Source of the DNA: a virus
Length of the DNA stretch: 39,222 nt
Virus record (IMG/VR): IMGVR_UViG_3300033144_007217
Coordinates: 1-39,222 of that record
Direction: 5' to 3' (one strand)
A program made the position numbers and the translations under genes. Below, piece by piece: positions 22,795-29,240 of this stretch; positions within the stretch are counted from its first letter, which is position 1, and each line of letters begins with the position of its first letter. The notes below the pieces were generated by a model, which ran no database searches, had not been told where the DNA came from, and saw only the letters and a list, made by a program, of their open reading frames with translations.

Positions 22795-24828
22795 CTATTG
22801 AAGCCTTGTAGTGAAGCCATTTTCCTTTTGAACAATAACTGTGTTGACGCCTTCAAGCATCTGGTTGAGATGCACATTATGCGTGATAACGAAGACCTGT
22901 TTTTCTTCTGAAAGGGCACAGATCATTCGATAGATGCTCTTGATTCCTCGTTGGTCGATGCTGTCAGAAATTTCATCAAGAAATACGACCGAGGGCCACG
23001 TCCCGCTTGATAACATCATGACGTGAGCAAAGGCTTGAGAGATCGCTAAGTTGATACGTTTGCGTTCGCCGCCACACGTGGTGAAGTAATCAGTTTCGCC
23101 TGTGGGCGGATTGGATGTAATCGTCACATGAAGATGCTTGTCAAAGGTGACAAGCATCTTCCCGTTGATAAGGAACTCCATCCAATATGCAATGCGTGCG
23201 TTCAGTGCCGGAACGATTCCTTCGATTATGAAGGATCGGATACCTTCTGGGCCGAATACTTTGACGTAGTATTGGTAGTAGGGAATCAGTTCTTCTGTCT
23301 CTTTAATCTTTGCTTTCTGGATTCCTTTCCTTTTGACGATCTTAGCCAAATCGCTTCTGGTTCCTTCTAGGATTTCCAAGTAAGGTCCGCCTTTGGTAAG
23401 CTCCTTATTCTTGGTCTCTATGAGCTTTTTCGCCTGTGTTATCTTTTCGCCGAGCACCAGTTCTTTGCTGGTGAGGTCTGGGCGGGAGATCATCTGGAAC
23501 TTGGTAAGCTGCGACTTTCCCTCTTGGATACTCTCCTTAATGTGGCTGAGCTTTTGCTCAGCCACATTCTTGAGTTGGTCCAGCTTGTTGAGTGTTTTTT
23601 CGTATTTTCCGATCTCTAGTTGCGTGACTTTCTTCTTCGCATCGGCGGCTTCGATTTTGGGGACGACGGCCCTCTTTTTGTTGGTGTGCAATTGAAGCAC
23701 GTGCTTGTAGTGTTGTTTATCAATCATTCCGTAACAGTGTGGGCATTTAGCGCCAACTGGTAAGTCTGTGAGCTTCTTAATTTCTCGGTCTGTCTTGACT
23801 TGATCTTTGTTGTAATCTGTTATCTCACGTTCGACAGATGTGACCTGAAGACGTAGTTCATGAATCTTTTGGCTGATCTTATTGTAGTGTTCTTGTGTTT
23901 GTTGCAATGCGTTTGTAAGTTTGGCTTCGTTTTCATCTTTTTGGACCAACACATCTTGTGTAATAAGAATCTTTTCCTGAGCGGTTTCATATTCGAGTAG
24001 GGCAGCGCCGAGATCGGTGTTCGCCATCTGATTCTCTATCTCTACGAGATACTGCTTGGCCTCTACGATATCTTGTTCACAAGAGATAACCCAGTCTTCA
24101 TGCCGTTTCTCGATTTGGGAGATTCGTTTCAAGCTAGTGCCTTCTGCGTCTTTGATCTCTTCATAACCGGTGATCTGCTCTTTCAGGTTTGCTTTGAGGT
24201 CTTTAACTTTGTTCTTCGCCGTATCCAGATACTCGTTGTAGATTTCGAGTGACAAAAGGCTTTCGGCGATTGCCCGTTGCTCTTTGGGTTCGCATTCCAG
24301 GAAGTTGTAATCGTTATGTTGGCCGAAGCAGACTACGTTTACGAAAGCTTTGTGATTCATACCCAGAATAGATTCTTCGATATGTGTTTGGGTAGCCGGT
24401 TGTCCGCCTATCGTCATCTCGTTGTTGCCTTCTTCGGAGGCATCGATCCATGGCGGGCCACCATGCCATAGTCTGATTTTGTCAGGCTTACGAGTTCGCA
24501 AGATACGGTAACGAGTGGTGCCGATGGTAAAGATGACTTCAACCTCAAGCTTCTTTTTGATTTGATTGTGGATGGCGGTATTGTGGGTGACCTTCTTCCT
24601 GATGGTGTTCCCATACAAACCATAGACGATCATCTCGGCGAGTGTACTCTTACCTGAGGCGTTTGAGTGGTACTCGTTACCAGATTCGCTGTAGTCTTCT
24701 TCATCGTCATGTAGATCAAGATTGCGGCCTTGGATTCGGATGATATTCCCAAACCCGTCAAAGTTGATTTCAAGCCCTTCTTCTCCTACACATAGAAAGT
24801 TTTTGGCTCGGACATATTCGATTTTCAT
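22795..24828 (-). CDS. gp46/SbcC-like recombination ATPase subunit
   Basis: A 677-aa SMC/Rad50-type protein. Walker A is S-N-A-S-G-K-S-T-L (about residues 55-63), with the usual first Gly replaced by Ser; the Q-loop is V-C-F-G-Q-H-N-D-Y. Two long coiled-coil arms (about residues 190-350 and 385-520) flank a zinc hook C-P-H-C. The signature region T-C-G-G-E-R-K-R-I-N-L-A is followed by Walker B V-V-F-L-D-E-I-S-D and a His-switch I-T-H-N. With gp47 it forms an end-processing nuclease for recombination-dependent replication. The start overlaps the preceding gene (ATGA) without its own ribosome site. Confidence 0.92.
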   Translation of the reverse strand: MKIEYVRAKNFLCVGEEGLEINFDGFGNIIRIQGRNLDLHDDEEDYSESGNEYHSNASGKSTLAEMIVYGLYGNTIRKKVTHNTAIHNQIKKKLEVEVIFTIGTTRYRILRTRKPDKIRLWHGGPPWIDASEEGNNEMTIGGQPATQTHIEESILGMNHKAFVNVVCFGQHNDYNFLECEPKEQRAIAESLLSLEIYNEYLDTAKNKVKDLKANLKEQITGYEEIKDAEGTSLKRISQIEKRHEDWVISCEQDIVEAKQYLVEIENQMANTDLGAALLEYETAQEKILITQDVLVQKDENEAKLTNALQQTQEHYNKISQKIHELRLQVTSVEREITDYNKDQVKTDREIKKLTDLPVGAKCPHCYGMIDKQHYKHVLQLHTNKKRAVVPKIEAADAKKKVTQLEIGKYEKTLNKLDQLKNVAEQKLSHIKESIQEGKSQLTKFQMISRPDLTSKELVLGEKITQAKKLIETKNKELTKGGPYLEILEGTRSDLAKIVKRKGIQKAKIKETEELIPYYQYYVKVFGPEGIRSFIIEGIVPALNARIAYWMEFLINGKMLVTFDKHLHVTITSNPPTGETDYFTTCGGERKRINLAISQAFAHVMMLSSGTWPSVVFLDEISDSIDQRGIKSIYRMICALSEEKQVFVITHNVHLNQMLEGVNTVIVQKENGFTTRLQ

Positions 24829-25229
24829 GCGTTAAGGTTCTGCTCAATGTTATTGATTAGGTCTTCCCAGTAGCCAAGATGATCGTGACCTTCTCTAAGA
24901 AGGGTCCGTCCGTCGTCTGGCGTGGAGTCTAGGCCGACAAACTTGCTCCGAATACGGCCTAAGATTATCTTCGATTGACATAGACTTCCGTATCGCAGCA
25001 GTCGCTCATACGTCTCTTTGTGTTCTTGCCAATCGATCTGTTCATTCAGCCTCTTCTCGGTGACTTCGATTGCCAAGTCTATCTGTTTATCATCAAGCTC
25101 GATCTCGACGACTGGTGCGCCTAGCATGAGCATGATGTAGTCTTTGAGTTCTTGGTTGTTTGTATCCATCATTAAGTACCCTTTCTTTGTTACACCGATT
25201 GGCTTCCAATTCCCTACGATAGTGTTCAT
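24825..25229 (-). CDS. 134-aa protein between gp47 and gp46, neck/baseplate-like N-terminus
   Basis: Start at 25229, with AGGAAG upstream, 11 nt after the gp47 stop. Residues about 25-65 (L-K-D-Y-I-M-L-M-L-G-A-P-V-V-E-I-E-L-D-D-K-Q-I-D-L-A-I) resemble the L-G-A-P-V-I-x-V-x-V-D-D-x-Q module found at the start of T4-like neck and baseplate-associated virion proteins. The C-terminal half is helical. Finding such a module between gp47 and gp46 is unusual; it may be a structural gene moved here or a partner of the nuclease. Confidence 0.55.
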   Translation of the reverse strand: MNTIVGNWKPIGVTKKGYLMMDTNNQELKDYIMLMLGAPVVEIELDDKQIDLAIEVTEKRLNEQIDWQEHKETYERLLRYGSLCQSKIILGRIRSKFVGLDSTPDDGRTLLREGHDHLGYWEDLINNIEQNLNA

Positions 25230-25239
25230 GGTGGTCTTC

Positions 25240-26313
25240 CTATTCGATTTGGCTTTCTTCACAAATGCTTTTTCCGATTTCCAGTAACTTATCAAAGTCA
25301 AGTTCTTCTGGAATCTTTTGGGCTCTGAGATATTGTTCTAACATCTCTTCACGGTCCTTCATGAGCATGTTTTCTACATCCTCAATCTTTGCCTTTATTT
25401 CGTGATCATCTTGGCCTTTGGGCGAAGCAAATTCGACTGTCAAAACTTCTCGTTCTTCGACCAAATTTTTCTTGAGATCAACAAGGTTCGTTGCAGAGAT
25501 ATCTTTGGGTTCTAGCTTGACGAACGTATTCTTGAGATCGTAGTAGTCAAGCTCTTCTTCTTTCAGGATCAGATGACGTGGCGAGAAGGTATTGATGATA
25601 TAATCAGTCTCTAACGTCTCTGGGTCTAGGGTCAATAGATGCTTCTGTTGGAAAGCTTCGGCAAAGTTGATCTGAAGAGGTGATCCAACATACTCAATAT
25701 GGCCGATGCGTTGTTCGCCATGATAGTGACCTAAGAAGACACGTTCCCATGCGGTGAACTTCTTAGCATCCATCTTGACCATATCGCCATCGTACTCAAC
25801 AGATACATCTGCTTGTATTTTGTAGAGTGTGTTCAATTCTGCGCCATCCAACGCACTGTGACCACATAAAACCCGAGAACGTGTGCCAGCAAAACCTTCT
25901 AATGATTTCAGAGGGTTAAGAGCAAACGGTAAGAAGTCGATGTCCAAACCTTCGATGTTGATGGTTTCACATCTGTTGATGATATGGACGCCGGGTACAG
26001 AGCCTAGAGGGTAGACGCTGCTGACATCTCGTTTGTCGGCGAACCACATATCGTGATTACCGATTAGCAGATAGAGATCGAGCGATTCGCCCTCAACGTA
26101 TTCTTTGATGATTTCATACGTTCGCTGATAAGGGAGTACCTGAATCCGCTCTCGATCCTGGAACAGATCGCCGAGAAAGATGACGCTCTTGATCCCCTCT
26201 TTCAGCGCAGTCCGGAAGACCCATTTGAACGCATCGAGACAATCTTGTAGACGATACAAGCTGTGTTTGTGTGGATGGACATGTAAGTCCCCCGTCAATA
26301 AGATTTTAGCCAA
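25240..26313 (-). CDS. gp47/SbcD-like metallophosphoesterase nuclease subunit
   Basis: A 357-aa calcineurin-like nuclease: G-D-L-H-V-H (motif I), F-L-G-D-L-F-Q-D-R (motif II), L-L-I-G-N-H-D (motif III), C-G-H-S (motif IV) and L-G-H-Y-H (motif V), with a capping domain and a helical C-terminus. It partners with gp46 in end resection. The start is TTG, directly after the TAG of the Pro-rich gene and in the same frame, with TAGGAG 5 nt upstream. The 5' end is therefore embedded in the upstream gene, enforcing coupled translation. Confidence 0.9.
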   Translation of the reverse strand: MAKILLTGDLHVHPHKHSLYRLQDCLDAFKWVFRTALKEGIKSVIFLGDLFQDRERIQVLPYQRTYEIIKEYVEGESLDLYLLIGNHDMWFADKRDVSSVYPLGSVPGVHIINRCETINIEGLDIDFLPFALNPLKSLEGFAGTRSRVLCGHSALDGAELNTLYKIQADVSVEYDGDMVKMDAKKFTAWERVFLGHYHGEQRIGHIEYVGSPLQINFAEAFQQKHLLTLDPETLETDYIINTFSPRHLILKEEELDYYDLKNTFVKLEPKDISATNLVDLKKNLVEEREVLTVEFASPKGQDDHEIKAKIEDVENMLMKDREEMLEQYLRAQKIPEELDFDKLLEIGKSICEESQIE

Positions 26314-26802
26314 CTATGCTCCTAAGCCTAAACCGGGAGGAGGTCCCGCAGGTGGGGCCGCACCGGGTGCGGGTCCACCAAGAGGTCCAGGTGGTCCAGG
26401 AGGTGCGCCAGGTGGTGGTGGAGCACCCGGAGGTGCGCCAGGTGGCGGTGCGCCTGGTCCAGCAGGAGCCTGTTGAGCAGGAGTTTCTCCCTCTTTATTA
26501 CTATCGGCAATAGGCTTGCCTGACACTAGTTTTTCTAGCAAAGACCAGACATCTTTTGCCGTCAGTTGTTCGGGCTCAGCTTGTTGGCCTGGAGCACCTC
26601 CAGGAGCCGGTGGGCCACCAAGTCCTGGTGGGCCACCCAAGCCAGGAGGTCCGCCCATACCGCCACCCATCGGTGGAGGAGGAGGTCCGCCCATACCGCC
26701 AGGAGGAGGCGGGGGGGGTGCGCCTGCCATACCACCCGGAGGTGGTGGAGGAGGTCCGCCCAATGGCTGCTCGGTCAAGAAAAAGAACTCTGTAAATCTC
26801 AT
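26314..26802 (-). CDS. Pro/Gly-rich low-complexity protein with capsid-targeting-like N-terminus
   Basis: A 162-aa protein. It starts M-R-F-T-E-F-F-F-L-T-E-Q, similar to T4 capsid-targeting peptides. It then has long P/G repeats with G-G-M and G-L-G-G-P-P units (about residues 14-70), a short helical segment (A-K-D-V-W-S-L-L-E-K-L-V, about residues 80-91), and a second P/G/A-rich tract. It is intrinsically disordered. It is read together with gp47 (TAG then TTG). TATATAC lies upstream but no clear ribosome site. Function unknown; perhaps a packaged internal protein or a scaffold. Confidence 0.65.
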   Translation of the reverse strand: MRFTEFFFLTEQPLGGPPPPPPGGMAGAPPPPPPGGMGGPPPPPMGGGMGGPPGLGGPPGLGGPPAPGGAPGQQAEPEQLTAKDVWSLLEKLVSGKPIADSNKEGETPAQQAPAGPGAPPPGAPPGAPPPPGAPPGPPGPLGGPAPGAAPPAGPPPGLGLGA

Positions 26803-26992
26803 GATACGGTATATAGGAATAATTTTCTGATCTTCTAGCGAACATTTTGGGAACCTGGAGCGTCTAGTTAAATATGTTCTGCTTGTCTAAAGGACGAAGA
26901 CCCAGTAGAACAGCCTCGTCGCCGCAATCGGCGAGGTCAGTACAATACACCCCGGCGTTCCAGAGGGATGTCGGGAAATAATGAGGAATACC
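26803..26992 (+). promoter_or_regulatory. Leader region upstream of the tRNA array
   Basis: About 190 bp without a gene on the plus strand. TTGGGA (26847) and TTAAAT (26868) are a weak -35/-10 pair (15-nt gap). A hairpin at 26914-26936 (CGCCG/CGGCG core, loop CAAT) follows. Its 3' arm GCGAGG can also pair with CCTCGC at 27033-27038 inside the leader ORF, so it may take part in the attenuator. Confidence 0.45.
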
Positions 26993-27070
26993 ATGAGAAA
27001 CCTACTGTCCAGCTTGTTTAGTCTTTTATCATCCTCGCTCTATAGCGATGGTCGAGGAGGGCCTGTCTAA
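26993..27070 (+). CDS. 25-aa Leu/Ser-rich leader peptide, tRNA-sensing attenuator
   Basis: ORF ATG-AGA-AAC, then fifteen codons of only Leu, Ser, Phe and Tyr (L-L-S-S-L-F-S-L-L-S-S-S-L-Y-S), then D-G-R-G-G-P-V and TAA. AGGA lies 5 nt before the ATG; an in-frame ATG also exists at 26981. The six Leu codons CTA, CTG, TTG, CTT, TTA and CTC each occur exactly once. Ser uses TCC twice, AGC twice, AGT, TCA and TCG. Every one of the fifteen codons is read by a tRNA encoded in this window, nearly all of them downstream of the terminator at 27094-27139. The arrangement is that of trp/leu/phe leader peptides. The Leu/Ser stretch covers segment 1 of the attenuator; the final codons form segment 2. Confidence 0.8.
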   Translation: MRNLLSSLFSLLSSSLYSDGRGGPV

Positions 27071-27139
27071 GCATATTGGACATAACGGGGAACAAAAAAC
27101 CCCATCGGCCCTTCTGGAAGGGCCGATGGGGTTTTTTTT
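27032..27139 (+). promoter_or_regulatory. Attenuator with mutually exclusive pairings before the tRNA array
   Basis: Four segments can be read directly. Segment 1 is TCCTCG (27032-27037). Segment 2 is CGAGGA-GGGCC (27053-27063). Segment 3, the terminator left arm, contains GGCCCTTCT (27107-27115). Segment 4 is the terminator right arm. 1:2 gives 6 bp; 2:3 gives 9 bp (one G-U) and destroys the terminator; 3:4 is the terminator. An alternative antiterminator pairing is CGATGG (27046-27051) with CCATCG (27102-27107). A ribosome stalled in the Leu/Ser codons masks segment 1 and frees segment 2; one at the stop codon masks segment 2. Confidence 0.75.
27094..27139 (+). terminator. Intrinsic terminator directly before tRNA-Phe
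   Basis: A 15-bp GC-rich stem (CCCCATCGGCCCTTC with its complement) with a minimal loop, preceded by six A and followed by eight T. It ends 3 nt before the first tRNA, so transcripts starting in the leader can only reach the tRNAs by reading through it. Confidence 0.93.
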
Positions 27140-27142
27140 ATT

Positions 27143-27216
27143 GGTGCGGTAGCTCAGCAAGGTAGAGCACTTGGTTGAAGCCCAGGGTGTCGGTGGTTCA
27201 ATTCCGCCCCGTACCA
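27143..27216 (+). tRNA. tRNA-Phe(GAA)
   Basis: Acceptor GGTGCGG/CCGTACC, D-arm GCTC/GAGC, anticodon stem CTTGG/CCAGG with loop TTGAAGC, T-arm GGTGG-TTCAATT-CCGCC, discriminator A. No CCA is encoded. It reads UUU and UUC; a UUU codon occurs in the leader peptide. Confidence 0.93.
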
Positions 27217-27293
27217 CTTGCGTTTGATCTTTGACAATTTGGTAACTCAGTGATCTTCGTGCCAATCCAGGGCGCACGCAAGTGCGTCCTATT
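27217..27293 (+). other. Spacer with GNRA-capped hairpin
   Basis: No gene seen. An 8-bp stem GGGCGCAC/GTGCGTCC capped by GCAA lies at 27270-27289, 4 nt before a tRNA-like sequence. It may guide processing of the precursor. No U-tract follows, so it is not a terminator. Confidence 0.5.
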
Positions 27294-27380
27294 GGGAGGT
27301 GCTCCACACGGGTGTCTGTAAAACACTTGGCCTTGTTATGTCGTGGTGGTCGCCAAAAGGTTCAATTCCTTCACTTCCCA
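27294..27380 (+). tRNA. Tyr-type (GTA) tRNA-like sequence lacking a D-arm
   Basis: Acceptor GGGAGGT/ACTTCCC pairs, T-arm AAGG-TTCAATT-CCTT pairs, and GGTGT-CTGTAAA-ACACT forms an anticodon arm with GTA. Only about 10 nt separate acceptor and anticodon stem, so no D-arm fits. A long extra arm (TTGGC/GCCAA around a 20-nt loop) follows. It is either a degenerate tRNA-Tyr or an unusual tRNA-like RNA. An intact tRNA-Tyr lies 4 nt downstream. Confidence 0.5.
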
Positions 27381-27384
27381 CTTA

Positions 27385-27465
27385 GGGAGTACTGGGCATA
27401 GGTGAGCCCACCTGACTGTAAATCAGACGCCATCGGCTGTGGCGGTTCAATTCCGTCTGCTCCCA
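27385..27465 (+). tRNA. tRNA-Tyr(GTA)
   Basis: Acceptor GGGAGTA/TGCTCCC, D-arm GGGC/GCCC, anticodon loop CTGTAAA, long variable arm GCCA/TGGC (class II, as in bacterial tRNA-Tyr), T-arm GGCGG-TTCAATT-CCGTC, discriminator A, no CCA. Confidence 0.92.
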
Positions 27466-27487
27466 CTAGATGTTTGACGATTGGTAC

Positions 27488-27823
27488 TTACTCGTCTGAA
27501 TCGGCTTGCACTGGCATGCCGGTGTATTGGGCGAACTCTTCATCTGACATACGATCACCTATTTTGGTCGGATTATATCCGAGGGCTTTCATACGAAACA
27601 TATGAGCTTCGACATCGTCTGTGGTGGCTCGGGTCATGTCGTCCCAAGTAATGGTTTTCAGTTCAGGGGATTCATTGGCGTTCATCACTTCACCACCGAA
27701 ATCATCTGCCGCATTGGCAATTTGGTAATCAGGAGGAGTTGTGTCGCCTAGAGATCGTTCATCATCCGGCTCCGAGACCGGAGGATTTTCAAGTTGGTCT
27801 GAGAAATCATGAAAGTTTAGCAT
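27488..27823 (-). CDS. Hypothetical 111-aa protein inside the tRNA array
   Basis: Start chosen at the ATG at 27823 (M-L-N-F-H-D-F-S-D-Q-L-E), which has GTATATA 4 nt upstream and no Shine-Dalgarno sequence. It is an acidic, mostly helical protein; D-D-V-E-A-H-M-F-R-M-K-A-L-G-Y-N-P-T-K-I-G-D-R-M is a plausible helix-turn-helix-like pair. The N-terminus fits the capsid-targeting-like pattern. It lies antisense between tRNA-Tyr and a Leu-anticodon tRNA, and its promoter motif abuts that tRNA. Confidence 0.6.
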   Translation of the reverse strand: MLNFHDFSDQLENPPVSEPDDERSLGDTTPPDYQIANAADDFGGEVMNANESPELKTITWDDMTRATTDDVEAHMFRMKALGYNPTKIGDRMSDEEFAQYTGMPVQADSDE

Positions 27824-27827
27824 GAGG

Positions 27828-27834
27828 TATATAC
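27828..27834 (-). promoter_or_regulatory. Late-promoter-like GTATATA, 4 nt before an ATG
   Basis: GTATATA-CCTC-ATG in the sense direction, directly abutting the 5' end of the divergent tRNA at 27835. Same motif class as at 31185, 33149 and 37010. Confidence 0.5.
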
Positions 27835-27909
27835 GGGGTGGTACGCAAAAGGCAAAGCGACATGACTTAAAATTATGTGATTCTGTGGGTTCGACTCCCA
27901 CCCGCCCTA
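27835..27909 (+). tRNA. Short-variable-loop tRNA with Leu anticodon TAA
   Basis: Acceptor GGGGTGG/CCGCCCT (G1-U72 wobble), D-arm CGC/GCG, anticodon stem CATGA/TTATG with loop CTTAAAA, variable loop about 7 nt, T-arm GTGGG-TTCGACT-CCCAC, discriminator A. The anticodon reads UUA (Leu), but normal tRNA-Leu has a long variable arm. It is the only UUA reader in the array. Charging identity is uncertain. Confidence 0.8.
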
Positions 27910-27913
27910 CTAC

Positions 27914-28004
27914 GGAAGCGAGGCAAATAATGGTTCGTTGCGGCACTTTGCTAAAGTGTTCCGGTGAAATAGTCCGGTGCTAGGTTCAATTCCTGCCGCT
28001 TCCG
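27914..28004 (+). tRNA. tRNA-Ser(GCT), first copy
   Basis: Perfect acceptor GGAAGCG/CGCTTCC, D-stem GCAA/TTGC, anticodon stem GCACT/AGTGT with loop TTGCTAA, variable arm CCGG/CCGG, T-arm with TTCAATT, discriminator G as in tRNA-Ser. Reads AGC and AGU. No CCA. Confidence 0.93.
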
Positions 28005-28012
28005 CTTATTTT

Positions 28013-28100
28013 GGAGAGTAATGCAGTTGGCTTGCTAAGCGATCTCGAAAATCGTCGCCGTGAAATACCGGTCGGTTGGGTTCGATTCCCCCACTCTCCG
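28013..28100 (+). tRNA. tRNA-Ser(CGA)
   Basis: Acceptor GGAGAGT/ACTCTCC, anticodon stem CGAT/ATCG with loop CTCGAAA, class II variable arm, T-loop TTCGATT, discriminator G. Reads UCG. Closely similar in body to the next tRNA, suggesting duplication. Confidence 0.92.
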
Positions 28101-28112
28101 CTTACAACTTAT

Positions 28113-28200
28113 AGAGAGTATGGCAGTTGGCTTGCCAAGCAGTTTGGAAGACTGTAGCCGTGAAATACCGGTCGGTTGGGTTCAATTCCCCCACTCTCTG
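28113..28200 (+). tRNA. tRNA-Ser(GGA), first copy
   Basis: Acceptor AGAGAGT/ACTCTCT, anticodon stem CAGT/ACTG with loop TTGGAAG, class II variable arm, T-loop TTCAATT, discriminator G. Reads UCC and UCU. A near-duplicate of the CGA tRNA outside the anticodon arm. Confidence 0.92.
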
Positions 28201-28205
28201 CTTAC

Positions 28206-28288
28206 GGAAGGTATCCGAATGGTGAGGAAGATGGTTGCTAACCATCCGCTGCTATACGCAGTTGCGGGTTCGAGTCCCGTGCCTTCCG
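28206..28288 (+). tRNA. tRNA-Ser(GCT), second copy
   Basis: Acceptor GGAAGGT/GCCTTCC, D-stem TCC/GGA, anticodon stem GATGG/CCATC with loop TTGCTAA, variable arm CTGC/GCAG, T-arm GCGGG-TTCGAGT-CCCGT, discriminator G. Same anticodon as the copy at 27914 but a different body, so not a recent duplicate. Confidence 0.93.
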
Positions 28289-28293
28289 CTTAC

Positions 28294-28379
28294 AGAGGGT
28301 ATGACAGTTGGCTTGTCGAGCAGTCTTGAAAACTGTAGCCGTGGAATACCGGTCGTGGGTTCGATTCCCTCACCCTCTG
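28294..28379 (+). tRNA. tRNA-Ser(TGA), first copy
   Basis: Acceptor AGAGGGT/ACCCTCT, anticodon stem CAGT/ACTG with loop CTTGAAA, class II variable arm, T-loop TTCGATT, discriminator G. Reads UCA. Belongs to the same body family as the CGA and GGA tRNAs upstream. Confidence 0.92.
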
Positions 28380-28381
28380 CT

Positions 28382-28388
28382 ATAGATA
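28382..28388 (+). promoter_or_regulatory. Late-promoter-like ATAGATA, 4 nt before an ATG
   Basis: ATAGATA-AGGC-ATG immediately follows the tRNA-Ser(TGA) and precedes the methyltransferase at 28393. The AGG could also act as a short ribosome site. Confidence 0.45.
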
Positions 28389-28392
28389 AGGC

Positions 28393-28920
28393 ATGTACGA
28401 AAAGGAACAAAAGCTACTGAAACATTACAACAAACACCTGAGTTACTCTTCAACTGCTGGTGGTTTTGCATTAAGTACTCTGGAGATATCGCTGACAACT
28501 GGTAGTCTGTTGGATTTGGGGTGTGGCGATGGTCGATTGTCGGGTGCTGTGCCGGAAGGGATTGAGTACCTGGGTGTTGATTTCTCATCTGGTCGTATTG
28601 AGAAGGCCAAAAAGAATCACCCTGATAGGGCGTTCGTTTGTCAAGATGCATACGAGTTCTTAGAGGGCGATGATGGGAAGTACGACTTCATAGCGTGCTT
28701 TGAGTTCCTAGAACATCTTGTGGAGCCTAAGCGAGTGTTGGAATTGGCGAAGGTGAGGTTGAACGACGGTGGTATGATCTTTGGTTCCGTCCCGGTTAAG
28801 ATGGGATATGTCGCACACTTACAAGTTTTCGAGGATGCAGAAGACCTCAAGGAGAAGCTAGACCCAGATTTTTGGGTGGAGAAGAACAAGCATTTTTGGT
28901 GCAAGTGGAATCCTGGTTAG
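28393..28920 (+). CDS. SAM-dependent methyltransferase within the tRNA array
   Basis: A 175-aa class I methyltransferase: S-L-L-D-L-G-C-G-D-G-R-L (motif I), Y-L-G-V-D-F-S (motif II), C-Q-D-A-Y-E-F-L (motif III), Y-D-F-I-A-C-F-E-F-L-E-H-L (motif IV), L-N-D-G-G-M-I-F-G-S-V (post-motif). The substrate is unknown; tRNA or glycan are both possible given the neighbours. The last codons and the TAG stop lie inside the 5' half of a tRNA-Ser(GGA) relic, so the C-terminus may be shortened or rebuilt by recombination with a tRNA gene. Confidence 0.78.
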   Translation: MYEKEQKLLKHYNKHLSYSSTAGGFALSTLEISLTTGSLLDLGCGDGRLSGAVPEGIEYLGVDFSSGRIEKAKKNHPDRAFVCQDAYEFLEGDDGKYDFIACFEFLEHLVEPKRVLELAKVRLNDGGMIFGSVPVKMGYVAHLQVFEDAEDLKEKLDPDFWVEKNKHFWCKWNPG

Positions 28921-28962
28921 CAAGCCAGTTGGAAGCCGGTCGCCCGAAAGCTGTCTTTTCCG
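28901..28962 (+). pseudogene. tRNA-Ser(GGA) relic
   Basis: Aligns with the intact tRNA-Ser(GGA) at 34859: the D-arm GGTTAGC, the anticodon arm with TTGGAAG and the 3' acceptor TTTTCCG are recognisable, but about 18 nt of the variable/T-arm region are missing and the acceptor has mismatches. Its first part overlaps the end of the methyltransferase CDS. Confidence 0.75.
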
Positions 28963-28967
28963 CTTAC

Positions 28968-29051
28968 GGAAGTGACCCGGCTGGATGAGGAGCCAATCTT
29001 GAAAATTGGTGGGTGTAACAAGCCTTGTGGGTTCGAGTCCCACCGCTTCCG
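28968..29051 (+). tRNA. tRNA-Ser(TGA), second copy
   Basis: Acceptor GGAAGTG/CGCTTCC, anticodon stem CCAAT/ATTGG with loop CTTGAAA, class II variable arm, T-arm GTGGG-TTCGAGT-CCCAC, discriminator G. Reads UCA. The body differs from the TGA copy at 28294. Confidence 0.93.
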
Positions 29052-29062
29052 CTTGGAGGAAA

Positions 29063-29239
29063 ATGGAGACATTAGACGACAATAAGAAAGCGTTGATTGA
29101 TTTGATCACGTGGTATCGTGACGAGTGGCACAAGTGTGATGTCGCTCATACGGAGATGATCGAAAAGATTAAGGAGACAGATGATCCAAAGCTGCTGGAG
29201 CTTTATTGGCAGGTTACAGATGGTTGGTTGGATTACTAA
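29063..29239 (+). CDS. 58-aa acidic helical protein between tRNAs
   Basis: GGAGG lies 3-4 nt before the ATG. The protein (M-E-T-L-D-D-N-K-K-A-L-I-D-L-I-T-W-Y) is acidic and helical, ending W-L-D-Y. It lies between tRNA-Ser(TGA) and tRNA-Leu(GAG), and its stop is 2 nt before the latter. No family is recognised. Confidence 0.65.
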   Translation: METLDDNKKALIDLITWYRDEWHKCDVAHTEMIEKIKETDDPKLLELYWQVTDGWLDY

Positions 29240-29240
29240 T

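Noticed and set aside
26180-26838. Several Gly/Pro/Arg-rich ORFs opposite the Pro-rich gene
   Set aside because: Low-complexity DNA stays open in many frames; only the minus-strand frame has a sensible start and operon context.
27270-27289. GC-rich hairpin as a second terminator inside the tRNA array
   Set aside because: No U-tract follows, and tRNAs continue directly downstream.
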